From Methanothermus fervidus DSM 2088 (GTDB lineage Archaea; Methanobacteriota; Methanobacteria; DSM-2088; Methanothermaceae): a stretch of DNA of 64,000 nucleotides. How positions within the stretch are numbered: the stretch's first letter is position 1; each line of letters begins with the position of its first letter. Below are positions 55,721 to 64,000 of this stretch, piece after piece. The stretch spans positions 218,001-282,000 of the forward strand of contig CP002278.1 of the NCBI GenBank assembly GCA_000166095.1, read 5' to 3'. The position numbers and the translations under genes were made by a program. The notes beneath the pieces are model-generated. The model was not told where the DNA came from and searched no databases. It saw only the letters and a list, made by a program, of their open reading frames with translations.

Positions 55721-56632
55721 TTACAGTAAGAACATTAAGAAAAATATCATGATAAATTTTGAAAATATACTTGCCATATAATCGATAATTCCTACCTTAA
55801 TACCAAATTTCCCAAACAACCCTATATACATAGGAAATGTATATTTTAGATATATAGATGTTATAACTGCCATGCTTCCCAAAAGAAGTGTTATAAGAGC
55901 TTGTTTTAAGGTTAAAGTGCCACTATAGAATAATGTGGCGACAGTTGTATATCCTGCAGAAAAATGGATGAGTTGTGCAATAATTACAATAGCTGACATT
56001 CCAGGTATGCCAAAAAATTTTAAAAATGGACTAAAAAGAATGTTTAAATATTTATATCCGCCTATTTCAAGTAAAAAATTTATAAGAAAAAATGTTACAA
56101 TTATGGTTGGTATAGTTTTTTTCAAAATCTTTATAGATCTCTTAATGGCGTTTCCTTTTGGTTTTTGGATTAATGGTATTTCTTCAATATTTATTGTTTT
56201 AGTATTCTGATATTTATGGATGTAAACAACTCCTGCAAGCAATTGTAAAAATGAGGAAAATAAATTTAAAAACAAATATATTATACCAAGCTTTAATCCT
56301 AAGATGGCTATGGTTATCAATGCCTGAGCTGTTAATAAATATTCTCCAAGTACTGTAGAAAAAGTGCTCATTACAATAGTTAAAATTACATCTATATCAT
56401 TTATTTCTTTATTTTTATAAAAATTTGCCAATGCGGATTTTCCAGCAGTTGAATTAAAAAAACATAAAACAAAAGAAAACACACAAGGATATGGAAGTCT
56501 TAAAAATTTTGTTAATGGAGTGATCAAAGAAATAATACTATTTCTTATTTTGTTATTTTCAAGAATGAAATTTGTGAATAAAACACTGATTATAACTAGT
56601 ATAAGCATCCTAAATAAAAGAGAAAAATTCAT
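55721..56632 (-). CDS. Nucleoside-recognition/Gate-domain membrane protein
   Basis: The 303-residue protein has about eight hydrophobic helices in two halves. It has CVFSFVLCFFNSTAGKSALANFY in the first and GIPGMSAIVIIAQLIHFSAGYTTVATLFYSGTLTLKQAL in the second, the pattern of 'Gate' or nucleoside-recognition proteins. Such proteins are thought to be transporters or sporulation-type channels; the substrate here is unknown. ATG 56632 follows AAAGGGTGA. It is divergent from rfbD with about 40 bases between the starts. Confidence 0.8.
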   Translation of the reverse strand: MNFSLLFRMLILVIISVLFTNFILENNKIRNSIISLITPLTKFLRLPYPCVFSFVLCFFNSTAGKSALANFYKNKEINDIDVILTIVMSTFSTVLGEYLLTAQALITIAILGLKLGIIYLFLNLFSSFLQLLAGVVYIHKYQNTKTINIEEIPLIQKPKGNAIKRSIKILKKTIPTIIVTFFLINFLLEIGGYKYLNILFSPFLKFFGIPGMSAIVIIAQLIHFSAGYTTVATLFYSGTLTLKQALITLLLGSMAVITSIYLKYTFPMYIGLFGKFGIKVGIIDYMASIFSKFIMIFFLMFLL

Positions 56633-56674
56633 ATTTTTCACCCTTTAGAAAATTTTTAAAGGAAGATGGTATTC

Positions 56675-57517
56675 ATGAAAGTTTTGGTTACAGGTTCAAC
56701 AGGAATGTTAGGTAAAGAATTAATAAATGTCCTTAAAGATGAATATGAAGTAAAAGGTGTAAGCAGTAAAGACTTTGACATAAGAAATTTAAATGAAACT
56801 ATTGAAGGTATTAAAGAATTTAATCCAGAAGTAGTTATACATACTGCAGCATTTACAGATGTTGATGGTAGTGAACATAAGAAAGACCTTGCATATAAAG
56901 TGAATTCAATAGGGACTAGAAATGTTGCTGTTGCATGTAATATAACTAATAGTTCTCTGCTGTATATTTCAACTGATTATGTCTTTGATGGTAAGAAAGG
57001 AAGTCCTTATTATGAATATGATAAACCAAACCCAATAAATGTCTATGGAAAAACAAAATACTTAGGAGAAGTATATGTAAGAGATTTGTTAAACAAATTT
57101 TATATTGTACGTACTTCTTGGTTATATGGACCTTATGGATCTAATTTTGTAGATACTATGTTACAACTTGCTGAAAATAAAGATGAAATAAAAGTGGTCG
57201 ATGATCAAGTTGGATCTCCTACCTACACCCTAGATTTATCATTAGCAATTAAAAAATTGATAAAAGAACCTAGATATGGAATATATCACCTAACCAACAG
57301 TGGACATTGTTCTTGGTATGAATTTGCTAAACAAATTTTCAAAGAAATGAATTTGGATGTCAAATTAACACCAATTAAAACTGAAGAGTCAAGGCGTCCA
57401 GCCAAACGTCCTAAATTTTCTGTTTTAAAAAATTATAATTGGGAAGTTGAGGGATTTAAAAAGTTAAGACATTACAAAGATGCCTTAAAAAATTACTTAA
57501 GGAGGATTAGAACATGA
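56675..57517 (+). CDS. rfbD: dTDP-4-dehydrorhamnose reductase
   Basis: The 280-residue SDR enzyme has [19 protein letters not shown], then [59 protein letters not shown] with the catalytic Y-x3-K, and [19 protein letters not shown]. It reduces the 4-keto group with NAD(P)H to give dTDP-L-rhamnose. Start ATG 56675 has GGAAGATGG upstream. The stop overlaps rfbA by four bases. Confidence 0.94.
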   Translation: MKVLVTGSTGMLGKELINVLKDEYEVKGVSSKDFDIRNLNETIEGIKEFNPEVVIHTAAFTDVDGSEHKKDLAYKVNSIGTRNVAVACNITNSSLLYISTDYVFDGKKGSPYYEYDKPNPINVYGKTKYLGEVYVRDLLNKFYIVRTSWLYGPYGSNFVDTMLQLAENKDEIKVVDDQVGSPTYTLDLSLAIKKLIKEPRYGIYHLTNSGHCSWYEFAKQIFKEMNLDVKLTPIKTEESRRPAKRPKFSVLKNYNWEVEGFKKLRHYKDALKNYLRRIRT

Positions 57518-58407
57518 AGGGGATAGTACTCGCAGGTGGGGAAGGAACACGATTACGTCCAATAACAACGGCTGTATCAAAACAATTACTTCCAGTCTAT
57601 GATAAACCAATGGTTTATTATCCTATTTCTGTTTTGATGCTGGCAAATATAAGAGATATCCTCATTATATCCACTCCAAGAGATTTACCTCTCTATAAAG
57701 ATCTTTTAGGAGATGGAAGTGATTTTGGAGTTAGGTTTACATATAAAGAACAAAAGGAACCTAGAGGTTTAGCAGATGCATTTATAGTAGGAGAAGATTT
57801 TATTGGAAATGATAAGGTAGCATTGGTTTTAGGTGACAATATATTTTATGGTCATAGATTTAGTGAAGTACTGGAGAGAGCTACATCATTTAAAAAAGGT
57901 GCAGTAATTTTTGGATATTACGTAAAAGATCCCAGACCCTTTGGTGTTGTAGAATTTGACGAAGATGGAAATGTAATTTCCATAGAAGAAAAACCAAAGC
58001 ACCCAAAATCTAATTATGTGGTTCCAGGACTTTATTTCTATGATAATAAAGTGGTTGATATAGCTAAAAATATAGAACCTTCTGAGAGAGGTGAGCTTGA
58101 AATAACATCTGTAAATCAAGAGTATTTAAAAAGAGGTGAATTAAAAGTCGAAATTTTAGGTAGAGGAATGGCATGGATGGATGCAGGAACTCCTCAAGGA
58201 TTATTAGAAGCTAGTAATTTTGTTGAGGCAATACAAAGAAGGCAAGGTTTTTATATAGCATGCTTAGAAGAAATTGCATATAATAAAGGTTGGATAACAC
58301 GAGAACAACTTATAGAGAGAGCAAAAAAATTAAAGAATAGTGAATATGGTCAATATTTAATGGACATAGCAAAAATTGGTCCAACTGCTCCATATCTATC
58401 TAGGTAA
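57514..58407 (+). CDS. rfbA: Glucose-1-phosphate thymidylyltransferase
   Basis: The 297-residue enzyme opens [36 protein letters not shown], the nucleotide-binding signature. [19 protein letters not shown] supplies the metal-binding aspartate, and [35 protein letters not shown] and [22 protein letters not shown] follow. It makes dTDP-glucose from dTTP and glucose-1-phosphate, the first step of dTDP-rhamnose synthesis. An AGGAGG site lies within the end of rfbD. It converges on rpl40e. Confidence 0.96.
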   Translation: MKGIVLAGGEGTRLRPITTAVSKQLLPVYDKPMVYYPISVLMLANIRDILIISTPRDLPLYKDLLGDGSDFGVRFTYKEQKEPRGLADAFIVGEDFIGNDKVALVLGDNIFYGHRFSEVLERATSFKKGAVIFGYYVKDPRPFGVVEFDEDGNVISIEEKPKHPKSNYVVPGLYFYDNKVVDIAKNIEPSERGELEITSVNQEYLKRGELKVEILGRGMAWMDAGTPQGLLEASNFVEAIQRRQGFYIACLEEIAYNKGWITREQLIERAKKLKNSEYGQYLMDIAKIGPTAPYLSR

Positions 58408-58412
58408 TTGAT

Positions 58413-58559
58413 TTATCCTCTAGGTTCTTTTGCTTTAAACCTTAAGCCCTTATAACCACATTTTCTACATTTTTTTGCTTTAGGTGCATTTCTTGCATTG
58501 CATCGAAGACATATTTTGACGTTAAAAAGTCTTTTTTCTGCCACCTCAAATCTAGCCAT
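58413..58559 (-). CDS. rpl40e: 50S ribosomal protein L40e
   Basis: A 48-residue frame begins [17 protein letters not shown] and has the zinc motif [19 protein letters not shown] (four cysteines at about 17, 20, 31 and 34), ending [10 protein letters not shown]. This is the archaeal L40e, a large-subunit protein. GGAGG precedes ATG 58559, which overlaps the end of the Tsr3 gene by eight bases, so the two are probably co-translated. Confidence 0.93.
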   Translation of the reverse strand: MARFEVAEKRLFNVKICLRCNARNAPKAKKCRKCGYKGLRFKAKEPRG

Positions 58560-59076
58560 TTTTTATGCCCTCCATCACTTCTTTTTGGATTTTTACAACT
58601 TCTTTACTTGTTTTTGCTTTTGAATATGCATCTAACAACTCTTTATTGAGTTGTAAAAAATGTGGACCCCATTTAAAGTTTGACATTATCTCTTTTGCCA
58701 TGTCTTTTAAACCTATTATATAAAGCGTTGATGCTATTGCCTCAGCTGTGGATAGGACAAATGGTCTACCATATGCAATAGGATTCGCCGCAACTAAAAA
58801 CGGCAAAGCCCTGTGATATCTCCCGACTTTAAATATTTCTGAGGACTTTCTAACATTTTTCCATGAACAGTCGATTGCTGCTAAACCATGTCTGATAATT
58901 CTCTGCTTGTCTTCTCTAGATAGTGCCTTTTTTGATAATGGATTTAATACAATTGCGCCACGAGGTATTTGATTCATAGTTTTTACAATTTTTGCAAAAC
59001 CTTTTCTACCTAGCCTCAAACTTGTACATTTTTTTCTGTTACATTCTTCTTCATGATAAATAAATATTTTTATCAT
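58552..59076 (-). CDS. tsr3: 16S rRNA aminocarboxypropyltransferase Tsr3 (DUF367)
   Basis: The 174-residue protein starts [26 protein letters not shown] and has [59 protein letters not shown] and [17 protein letters not shown], as in Tsr3. Tsr3 adds the acp group from AdoMet to the hypermodified uridine in helix 35 of 16S rRNA, after Nep1 in eukaryotes. The ATG at 59076 is inside the end of the VWA gene (26-base overlap). Confidence 0.9.
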   Translation of the reverse strand: MIKIFIYHEEECNRKKCTSLRLGRKGFAKIVKTMNQIPRGAIVLNPLSKKALSREDKQRIIRHGLAAIDCSWKNVRKSSEIFKVGRYHRALPFLVAANPIAYGRPFVLSTAEAIASTLYIIGLKDMAKEIMSNFKWGPHFLQLNKELLDAYSKAKTSKEVVKIQKEVMEGIKNG

Positions 59077-59860
59077 TGTAAAATAATGAATTTCTTTCGT
59101 GTTTAATAATTGATCCAACAGTTTCTACAATATTTCTATTTCCTACCTCATAATATTTGCCACCAGAAGTTAGTGCTAATTCAAAGTTGAAGTTTCTACC
59201 CCGCATAATCCTTTTCTCAAAATTTATAATCACGGTATGTATATCACTCCTATTTAACTCTTTTGCTAATTCGAGCACGTCACGTGTAGGACTATTTTTT
59301 AAGGCAATATTAGGCATGCCATCACTTAGCAATACAAGTATTGGTACATATTCGTTTGATTTTTTCTTTTCTCTTTTTAAAATTTCTATAGCTTTTTTGA
59401 GACCATGAGCCATTGGAGTAGTTCCACCTACAGAAATATTTTCAATTTTATCTTTGAACGAAAATATCCTTCTCGTACTGGGTAGAATAACTCTAGCCTC
59501 TCTACCTTTAAACCCTATAATTGCTAACTTATCTTTATGTCTTTGAGCATCTAACATTATTCTCTTTAAAACTCCTTTAACTTTCTCAGCTTTATCTTCT
59601 GAAGACATTGATCCACTTATGTCCACAACTAAAACTATTAATGCCTTTGATCCATGTTTTCTTATTTTTTCTCTTAAATCTTCTGGTTCAACATTAATTT
59701 TACCTTCTGATTTAATCGCTGCTGCCCTAATCGTTGCATCTATTGCAATATCTTTTGGATTCTTCAATGGAATTCTACTTTTTACATATTTTCCCCTTTC
59801 TGTTTGAGATTCAACTTTGTTACCATACTTACGTCTTCTCTTATCACCTTTAAATTTCAA
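59051..59860 (-). CDS. Chelatase-type VWA-domain protein (ChlD-like)
   Basis: The 269-residue protein has a basic N-terminal stretch ([23 protein letters not shown]) and a von Willebrand A domain with the metal-ion site [10 protein letters not shown] (DxSxS), TTPMAHGL (conserved T) and LLSDGMPN. It resembles the C-terminal part of magnesium-chelatase subunit D without its AAA half. It overlaps the AAA+ gene upstream by four bases, so the two gene products probably form one complex. The chelated metal or other substrate is not evident. Confidence 0.85.
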   Translation of the reverse strand: MKFKGDKRRRKYGNKVESQTERGKYVKSRIPLKNPKDIAIDATIRAAAIKSEGKINVEPEDLREKIRKHGSKALIVLVVDISGSMSSEDKAEKVKGVLKRIMLDAQRHKDKLAIIGFKGREARVILPSTRRIFSFKDKIENISVGGTTPMAHGLKKAIEILKREKKKSNEYVPILVLLSDGMPNIALKNSPTRDVLELAKELNRSDIHTVIINFEKRIMRGRNFNFELALTSGGKYYEVGNRNIVETVGSIIKHERNSLFYNDKNIYLS

Positions 59861-61026
59861 AATTTTTTTAAATCGATATTAACGTCTTTATCTTCAATAT
59901 TTCTCTTACCTACAGCCTGAATGTGAGATGTTGATTTACTTCCTAGAAAAAATTCACCACTTCCTTTTGTGAGTTCTTTTGCTCGTGCTTTTGCACTCGT
60001 TTCAATTTTATCTTTTTTCATCTCTTCTTTTGCTCTTTCTACTACTTTACTTATTTGATTTTTTCCAAGCTTTCTTCCTAAAATTCTTTCTTCTAAAACA
60101 AGAGAAATTGCTTCTTTTATATCATCTATATTAACTTCTTTTCTTCCATTATATGCTGCAATTGTTTTAGATGTTTTAAGTATAGCTATGTCTGCTCTGT
60201 GACCATCTACACCAGCATTTAAACATACTCTAGCTATTAATTCCATTAATTCTTGAGATATTTCAACTTTGTCTAACAACTTTCGTGCTTTAAGGATTCT
60301 TTTTCTTAATTTTTCTTGTTTGTCCTTAAATTCTTCTCTAAATCCAATAGGATCTCTTTCAAATCTTTCTCTACGTTCCATGATTTTTACTCTGTCTTTA
60401 ATGTCAGTAATACTTTTGGCAGTGATATGAAGTCCAATCCTATCAGCAAGCTGGGGTCTGAGCTCTCCTTCTGCTGGATTCATTGTTCCAACCAAAATAA
60501 ATCTTGAAGGATGAGAAATTGATATCCCTTCTCTTTCAACACGATTTATTCCATATGCAGCTGCATCTAACAGGACATCAACCAAATGATCATCTAAAAG
60601 GTTTATTTCATCAACATAAAGTATATTTCTGTTGGCTTCTGCTAATAATCCTGGTTCTAAAGCTTTAATACCTTCATTTAACGCTTTTTTTATATCAAGT
60701 GTTCCTACTACTCTATCTTCTGTAGCTCCCAGTGGGAGCTCCACAACTTTCATTTTCTTTTTCTCAACTTTTATTTTATCTCTTGATTTACAAAGAGGAC
60801 ACATGTTTGTTTTGTCATCAGGGTCACAATTGAAAGGACAGCCTTTTACAACTTTTATTGATGGCAAAAGATCTGCCAGTGCCCTAACAGCTGTAGTTTT
60901 GCCTGTACCTTTATCTCCTTTTATCAGCACTCCACCAATACTAGGATTTATAGCATTAAGTATAAGTGATTTCTTTATTTTCTCTTGGCCTACTATAGCT
61001 GTAAAAGGAAAAGTAAAATTATCCAA
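59857..61026 (-). CDS. Chelatase-type AAA+ ATPase (ChlI-like)
   Basis: The 389-residue ATPase starts at TTG 61026 after AGGTGA and begins [19 protein letters not shown]. It has Walker [14 protein letters not shown], a cysteine-rich insertion ([19 protein letters not shown]), the [16 protein letters not shown] loop typical of ChlI, Walker [17 protein letters not shown] and sensor [25 protein letters not shown]-terminal tail of about 60 residues is basic and lacks a clear fold. Together with the VWA gene it is the I/D pair of magnesium-chelatase-like machines. No ChlH/CobN-type gene is in the window. Confidence 0.88.
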   Translation of the reverse strand: MDNFTFPFTAIVGQEKIKKSLILNAINPSIGGVLIKGDKGTGKTTAVRALADLLPSIKVVKGCPFNCDPDDKTNMCPLCKSRDKIKVEKKKMKVVELPLGATEDRVVGTLDIKKALNEGIKALEPGLLAEANRNILYVDEINLLDDHLVDVLLDAAAYGINRVEREGISISHPSRFILVGTMNPAEGELRPQLADRIGLHITAKSITDIKDRVKIMERRERFERDPIGFREEFKDKQEKLRKRILKARKLLDKVEISQELMELIARVCLNAGVDGHRADIAILKTSKTIAAYNGRKEVNIDDIKEAISLVLEERILGRKLGKNQISKVVERAKEEMKKDKIETSAKARAKELTKGSGEFFLGSKSTSHIQAVGKRNIEDKDVNIDLKKF

Positions 61027-61128
61027 CGGACTCACCTATTAATAAAGTTTTCTATTTAAGAATTTATGTAACATAGTAGATATAATTTACTACGCTAAGA
61101 AAAATTAAACTAAAATTATGATTTTTTT

Positions 61129-62190
61129 CTATCCTTCCAACTCCTCTAATTTTTCTGGTAGATATGTATCAACTACATATTCTAACCCATATTTAGAAAA
61201 AGACTGTTGTTCAGCTTTTTTCTTGATTTTTAACATCTTTTTAATTTCTCTTCTCCAAAATTCATCTTTATATCGTGGATCTCTTAATAATTCCTTTAGT
61301 CTAATTATATCAACTTCTTCTAGAGGATCTGTAGGTAAATCATAATTTATAATATCTGTTGCAGTTACACCTAAAAATTTAGCATTTGGAGTAGCTAACT
61401 CATGATTTACATGTGCTAACTTTGCACTACCGGAAATTATGACCATAGCTATGTGAAATCCCCATGGATCTCCATCATTGCATATGTAAACAGGCAATTT
61501 CAACTCTTCGTTTAATCTTTTTAAAAATCTTCTTGTTGCTCTTGCAGCTTGTCCTTTCAACCCAACTATTAAACAATCAAACTTTTTGTGAGCTTTTTCT
61601 TGGACCAATCGATGATACATACCCATAGTTTCTACTGCTATTACTCTTTCAACATCGTGGTCAACAAATTCTATTTCATCAACTGTCGGCGGTATTGTGT
61701 ATCCAGATTTACCAGCCTTCATAGCATCTATTTCTATATCACCTTCTCTAACTGTTAATTTACCATATACTGATGCCCCATCCTCTTCAGGTAATAAACC
61801 TAAATCTTCTCTTGTTACACCAAGTACTATTTCTAAATCCTCACTAATATTATTGGATTCTTGCTGATCATTAAAATCTACATCCCATCCTTCTGATACA
61901 TAATACATTTCCCTAAGCGTAGCTGTTTTACCTTTTTTAATTAATTCTTTACAGAAATTTGCAACATACAACATCTGACCAATTTTTCTTAACTGTTTAA
62001 CATTTCCCAATGACCTAACCCCATATTTGTCGCCAAGAACATAATGACGTTTATTATCATCATAAATAATATTAGAAGTGCTTCTTGAAGGTACTTTTAT
62101 TTTAGGTATTTTCTTGTTTTGAATATCTGTAATTATTCTTTTGCCAAGATTTTTGAGCTTCTTTAAAGTCTTTACTTTCCTATTTTTCAT
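61129..62190 (-). CDS. top6A: DNA topoisomerase VI subunit A
   Basis: The 353-residue protein starts [16 protein letters not shown] after AGGTGA. It has the 5Y-CAP catalytic region [13 protein letters not shown], with the DNA-cleaving tyrosine, and the Toprim domain: [19 protein letters not shown], the metal-binding [11 protein letters not shown], and [21 protein letters not shown]. It cuts both DNA strands as a dimer in an A2B2 enzyme, homologous to Spo11. It overlaps the top6B stop by 11 bases. Confidence 0.95.
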   Translation of the reverse strand: MKNRKVKTLKKLKNLGKRIITDIQNKKIPKIKVPSRSTSNIIYDDNKRHYVLGDKYGVRSLGNVKQLRKIGQMLYVANFCKELIKKGKTATLREMYYVSEGWDVDFNDQQESNNISEDLEIVLGVTREDLGLLPEEDGASVYGKLTVREGDIEIDAMKAGKSGYTIPPTVDEIEFVDHDVERVIAVETMGMYHRLVQEKAHKKFDCLIVGLKGQAARATRRFLKRLNEELKLPVYICNDGDPWGFHIAMVIISGSAKLAHVNHELATPNAKFLGVTATDIINYDLPTDPLEEVDIIRLKELLRDPRYKDEFWRREIKKMLKIKKKAEQQSFSKYGLEYVVDTYLPEKLEELEG

Positions 62191-63745
62191 TAATTTCACC
62201 TGGAATGTTTCTTTTCTCAACTATTTTCTTTAAAAAATTGTTATAATTTGGAGTGCTAGTTTCAGCAAGCTTTGCAGCCTCTTTAATTATTATAGGTATG
62301 TATTTCTTGAATAATCTATATTTTTGTAATTCTTCTCTGGCAATTGCTTTAGACCTTAAATATCTACGAAGTTTTCTAGCAACGTCCATAACTGCCTGCC
62401 TAACCTCATGTAATATTTCAGGTTCTGGTGCTATACTTTGTTTACCTGTAGATAAATATGGAACATTTGTTGAAACTATGTTGACAAAAACTGAAATTGG
62501 TGAATTTTCAAAATCCCTAACACCGTATCTCTTCCAGTCGATGCTCTTAACAGCTTCAGTTATTGCACAACTTCCTTGATCAAAAGTTAAGGGAACTCTA
62601 TTTGCGAATCGTATTATTTCAGATTTTCTTTGATCTCCTACTTTTCTGCCCGCATTGCCACCATATGCTATGGCAGCTTCCGTTATAAATGGTATTCCTC
62701 CTTTGTATGTTGCAGGTTTTCTTGTTGTGGATGCAACAAACTCAGGATTTAACATTTTCTTCATGCTTTTCTCTATTTGTGATTCTCCAATAGGTATTAA
62801 ACCAGAAGTTGGTGGTGACATGAAATCCATTTTTTTGAAAGCATTGACAATTTCTTCGGCTTCATCCCATTTTAAATCTTTAGGTCTTTTATCTAAATCA
62901 ACATTTACAAGTTTTTCAAGTTCTTTAATTTTATTTTGAGACATCCTAGATAAAGAAGCCATTAAAAAGGTTTTAATTTTTCGTCTATTACTGTGTTTGG
63001 CCATATACAACAGATCATCGGCTGTTATTCCTTTAGGATGTGGTGGAATTTCTTTTGGTAGCGGTGGAATTTTCGTAGATGCTCGTTTAAATTTGTAAAT
63101 TTTTCCTCTAGGATCTTTAAATGTTATTTGAGCGTGAGGATTTCCTATCATGGTTCTTCTTATATACTCAAAAGCTCCCTGCTCTGACCTAGAATAAGTT
63201 ACATCTTTTAAATGTAACTCAACAAATACACCAGTACCATCAGGATCTACTTCATTTTTCTCAAGAATAACACCTTCATTTTTCTTTTCATCTAATTGTA
63301 AAAGCATTTCAACGCCTTTAATTTCTCCATCTTCTTTATATTTTGATATAACCCTCACTGGCTTCCCAGTTGTCATTTGTGAGAATAAAACACATCCACT
63401 ACATCCTAATCCTTGTTGGCCTCTTGATTGTATATTCCTAAATTTTGATCCAGCAAACATTTTGCAAAACACTTTTGGAACATAATCTTCTGGGATTCCT
63501 GGACCATTATCTTGATGACGTAATACATAATAATCTTTATCAATCCTTTCCAATTCTATTTCTATGTTTGGAAGTATACCTGCCTCTTCAGCAGCATCTA
63601 AACTATTAGTTATTAATTCATGAAATACCATTGTAAGAGACCTTATTTTTCCAGAAAAACCCAACATTTGTCTATTTTTACGGAAAAATTCTGATGGCGT
63701 GAGTTCTTTGAACTCTTTGAATAAATCGGAAGCTTGTTTTTCCAA
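62180..63745 (-). CDS. top6B: DNA topoisomerase VI subunit B
   Basis: The 521-residue protein has the GHKL ATP-binding domain: [14 protein letters not shown] (N-box), [29 protein letters not shown] (G1), [24 protein letters not shown] (G2) and the ATP-lid regions. A middle helix-two-turn-helix and a transducer domain carrying the switch lysine follow (the [15 protein letters not shown] stretch). ATP binding closes the dimer and gates strand passage. GGGGTTC precedes the ATG. It lies 28 bases after the KH-domain gene, and the top6B-top6A order is typical. Confidence 0.95.
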   Translation of the reverse strand: MEKQASDLFKEFKELTPSEFFRKNRQMLGFSGKIRSLTMVFHELITNSLDAAEEAGILPNIEIELERIDKDYYVLRHQDNGPGIPEDYVPKVFCKMFAGSKFRNIQSRGQQGLGCSGCVLFSQMTTGKPVRVISKYKEDGEIKGVEMLLQLDEKKNEGVILEKNEVDPDGTGVFVELHLKDVTYSRSEQGAFEYIRRTMIGNPHAQITFKDPRGKIYKFKRASTKIPPLPKEIPPHPKGITADDLLYMAKHSNRRKIKTFLMASLSRMSQNKIKELEKLVNVDLDKRPKDLKWDEAEEIVNAFKKMDFMSPPTSGLIPIGESQIEKSMKKMLNPEFVASTTRKPATYKGGIPFITEAAIAYGGNAGRKVGDQRKSEIIRFANRVPLTFDQGSCAITEAVKSIDWKRYGVRDFENSPISVFVNIVSTNVPYLSTGKQSIAPEPEILHEVRQAVMDVARKLRRYLRSKAIAREELQKYRLFKKYIPIIIKEAAKLAETSTPNYNNFLKKIVEKRNIPGEINEK

Positions 63746-63773
63746 GATGAACCCCCTTTTAATTTATTGAATA

Positions 63774-64000
63774 TTATTTTATCCCAAAGGTTTCTTTGAA
63801 TCTTTTTACTTTCATTTCTTGTTGCTTCTTTTCTAAAAATCTATAAACAGTGCCGTGTTTTGCACCCTCTAATAACATTTCAACAGCTTCTCTTGCTATT
63901 CTAATTTCTTCTAAGTCTCCAATTAATGCCACAGTTTTTCCATACACTGAAATATTTGCTCCAGTCATGTTCTCAATTATTTGTCTTGTTTTCCCATCTT
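63774..64000 (-). CDS. KH-domain RNA-binding protein (Dim2/Pno1-like), C-terminal part
   Basis: The frame is open to the last base, so the N terminus lies beyond the right edge. The visible part of about 75 residues starts [27 protein letters not shown] and continues [34 protein letters not shown]. This is the GxxG loop and last half of a KH domain as in the archaeal two-KH protein related to Dim2/Pno1, involved in rRNA processing. Placement just before top6B is conserved in euryarchaea, as I recall. The internal ATG at 63968 is not the start. Confidence 0.85.
   Translation of the reverse strand, partial: DGKTRQIIENMTGANISVYGKTVALIGDLEEIRIAREAVEMLLEGAKHGTVYRFLEKKQQEMKVKRFKETFGIK

Overview
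This window is chromosomal DNA of a methanogenic archaeon of the order Methanobacteriales, most probably Methanothermus fervidus or its very close relative M. sociabilis. The DNA is strongly AT-rich. Genes carry archaeal signals: GGAGGTGA-type Shine-Dalgarno sites, many GTG/TTG starts and TATA boxes. Marker genes include mch, mer, thiol:fumarate reductase subunit B, 2-phosphoglycerate kinase, GGGP synthase, topoisomerase VI and the small half of a split family B DNA polymerase. Two genes point to Methanothermus itself. One is a surface-layer protein whose SD-supported start gives 593 residues with a 22-residue signal, the size I recall for SlgA. The other is a 337-residue archaeal GAPDH, the length known for the M. 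fervidus enzyme. The species call rests on memory of those lengths, not on a search.

Layout. 1-7300: end of a membrane protein cut by the window edge, a frameshifted TnpB relic, a small membrane protein, S8e, PolB2, a HAD hydrolase, an AAA ATPase, a macrodomain protein and the S-layer gene. 7295-8866: a glycosyltransferase, then a stretch holding two abutting C/D box sRNAs and a 54-residue membrane protein, all on the minus strand. 8867-16242: tfrB, TrmJ-type methylase, DUF1512, dcd, glyS, DUF366, queD, queE. 16255-24879: five consecutive CBS-domain genes, RNA ligase, pheA, two DUF364-type genes, a PiT permease. 24863-34371 (mostly minus): CBS protein, 2-phosphoglycerate kinase, phosphoesterase and two unknowns; PEBP; ftsZ; then a one-carbon block (mch, thyA, metE) running into DUF1894, DUF1890 and a membrane protein paralogous to the one at the left edge. 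34563-39064: porCDABEF followed by fumarate hydratase alpha. 39061-43220: phoU-pstBACS on the minus strand. 43342-51887: RaSEA, nep1, mer, an STT3-family protein, gap, an endonuclease IV-like protein, an AAA+ ATPase, a nitroreductase. 51884-58407: dTDP-rhamnose genes rfbB (with an intein), rfbC, rfbD, rfbA, mixed with GGGP synthase, an Mth938-type protein and a gate-domain membrane protein. 58413-64000: L40e, Tsr3, a chelatase-like VWA/AAA+ pair, top6A, top6B and a KH-domain protein cut by the right edge.

How the genes work together. Mch and Mer are steps of the H4MPT one-carbon pathway, and thyA and metE share the mch operon. Por, fumarate hydratase and TfrB serve carbon assimilation through pyruvate and the incomplete reductive TCA pathway. 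Pst/PhoU and the PiT permease handle phosphate, and 2-phosphoglycerate kinase makes the precursor of cyclic 2,3-diphosphoglycerate. The S-layer protein, the glycosyltransferase, the STT3-like protein and the rfb genes all concern the cell surface. QueD, QueE and RaSEA serve archaeosine, and Nep1, Tsr3, TrmJ and the two C/D sRNAs add an RNA-modification theme.

Most notable items: the tandem C/D sRNAs whose D and C boxes share a nucleotide; a 326-residue intein in RfbB with decayed homing-endonuclease motifs; an STT3 homologue lacking canonical catalytic residues; an RNA ligase that appears to start at a non-canonical ATA; a block of 18 CBS motifs in five genes; and a palindrome over the pstS promoter. 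No tRNA, rRNA or CRISPR array was seen.
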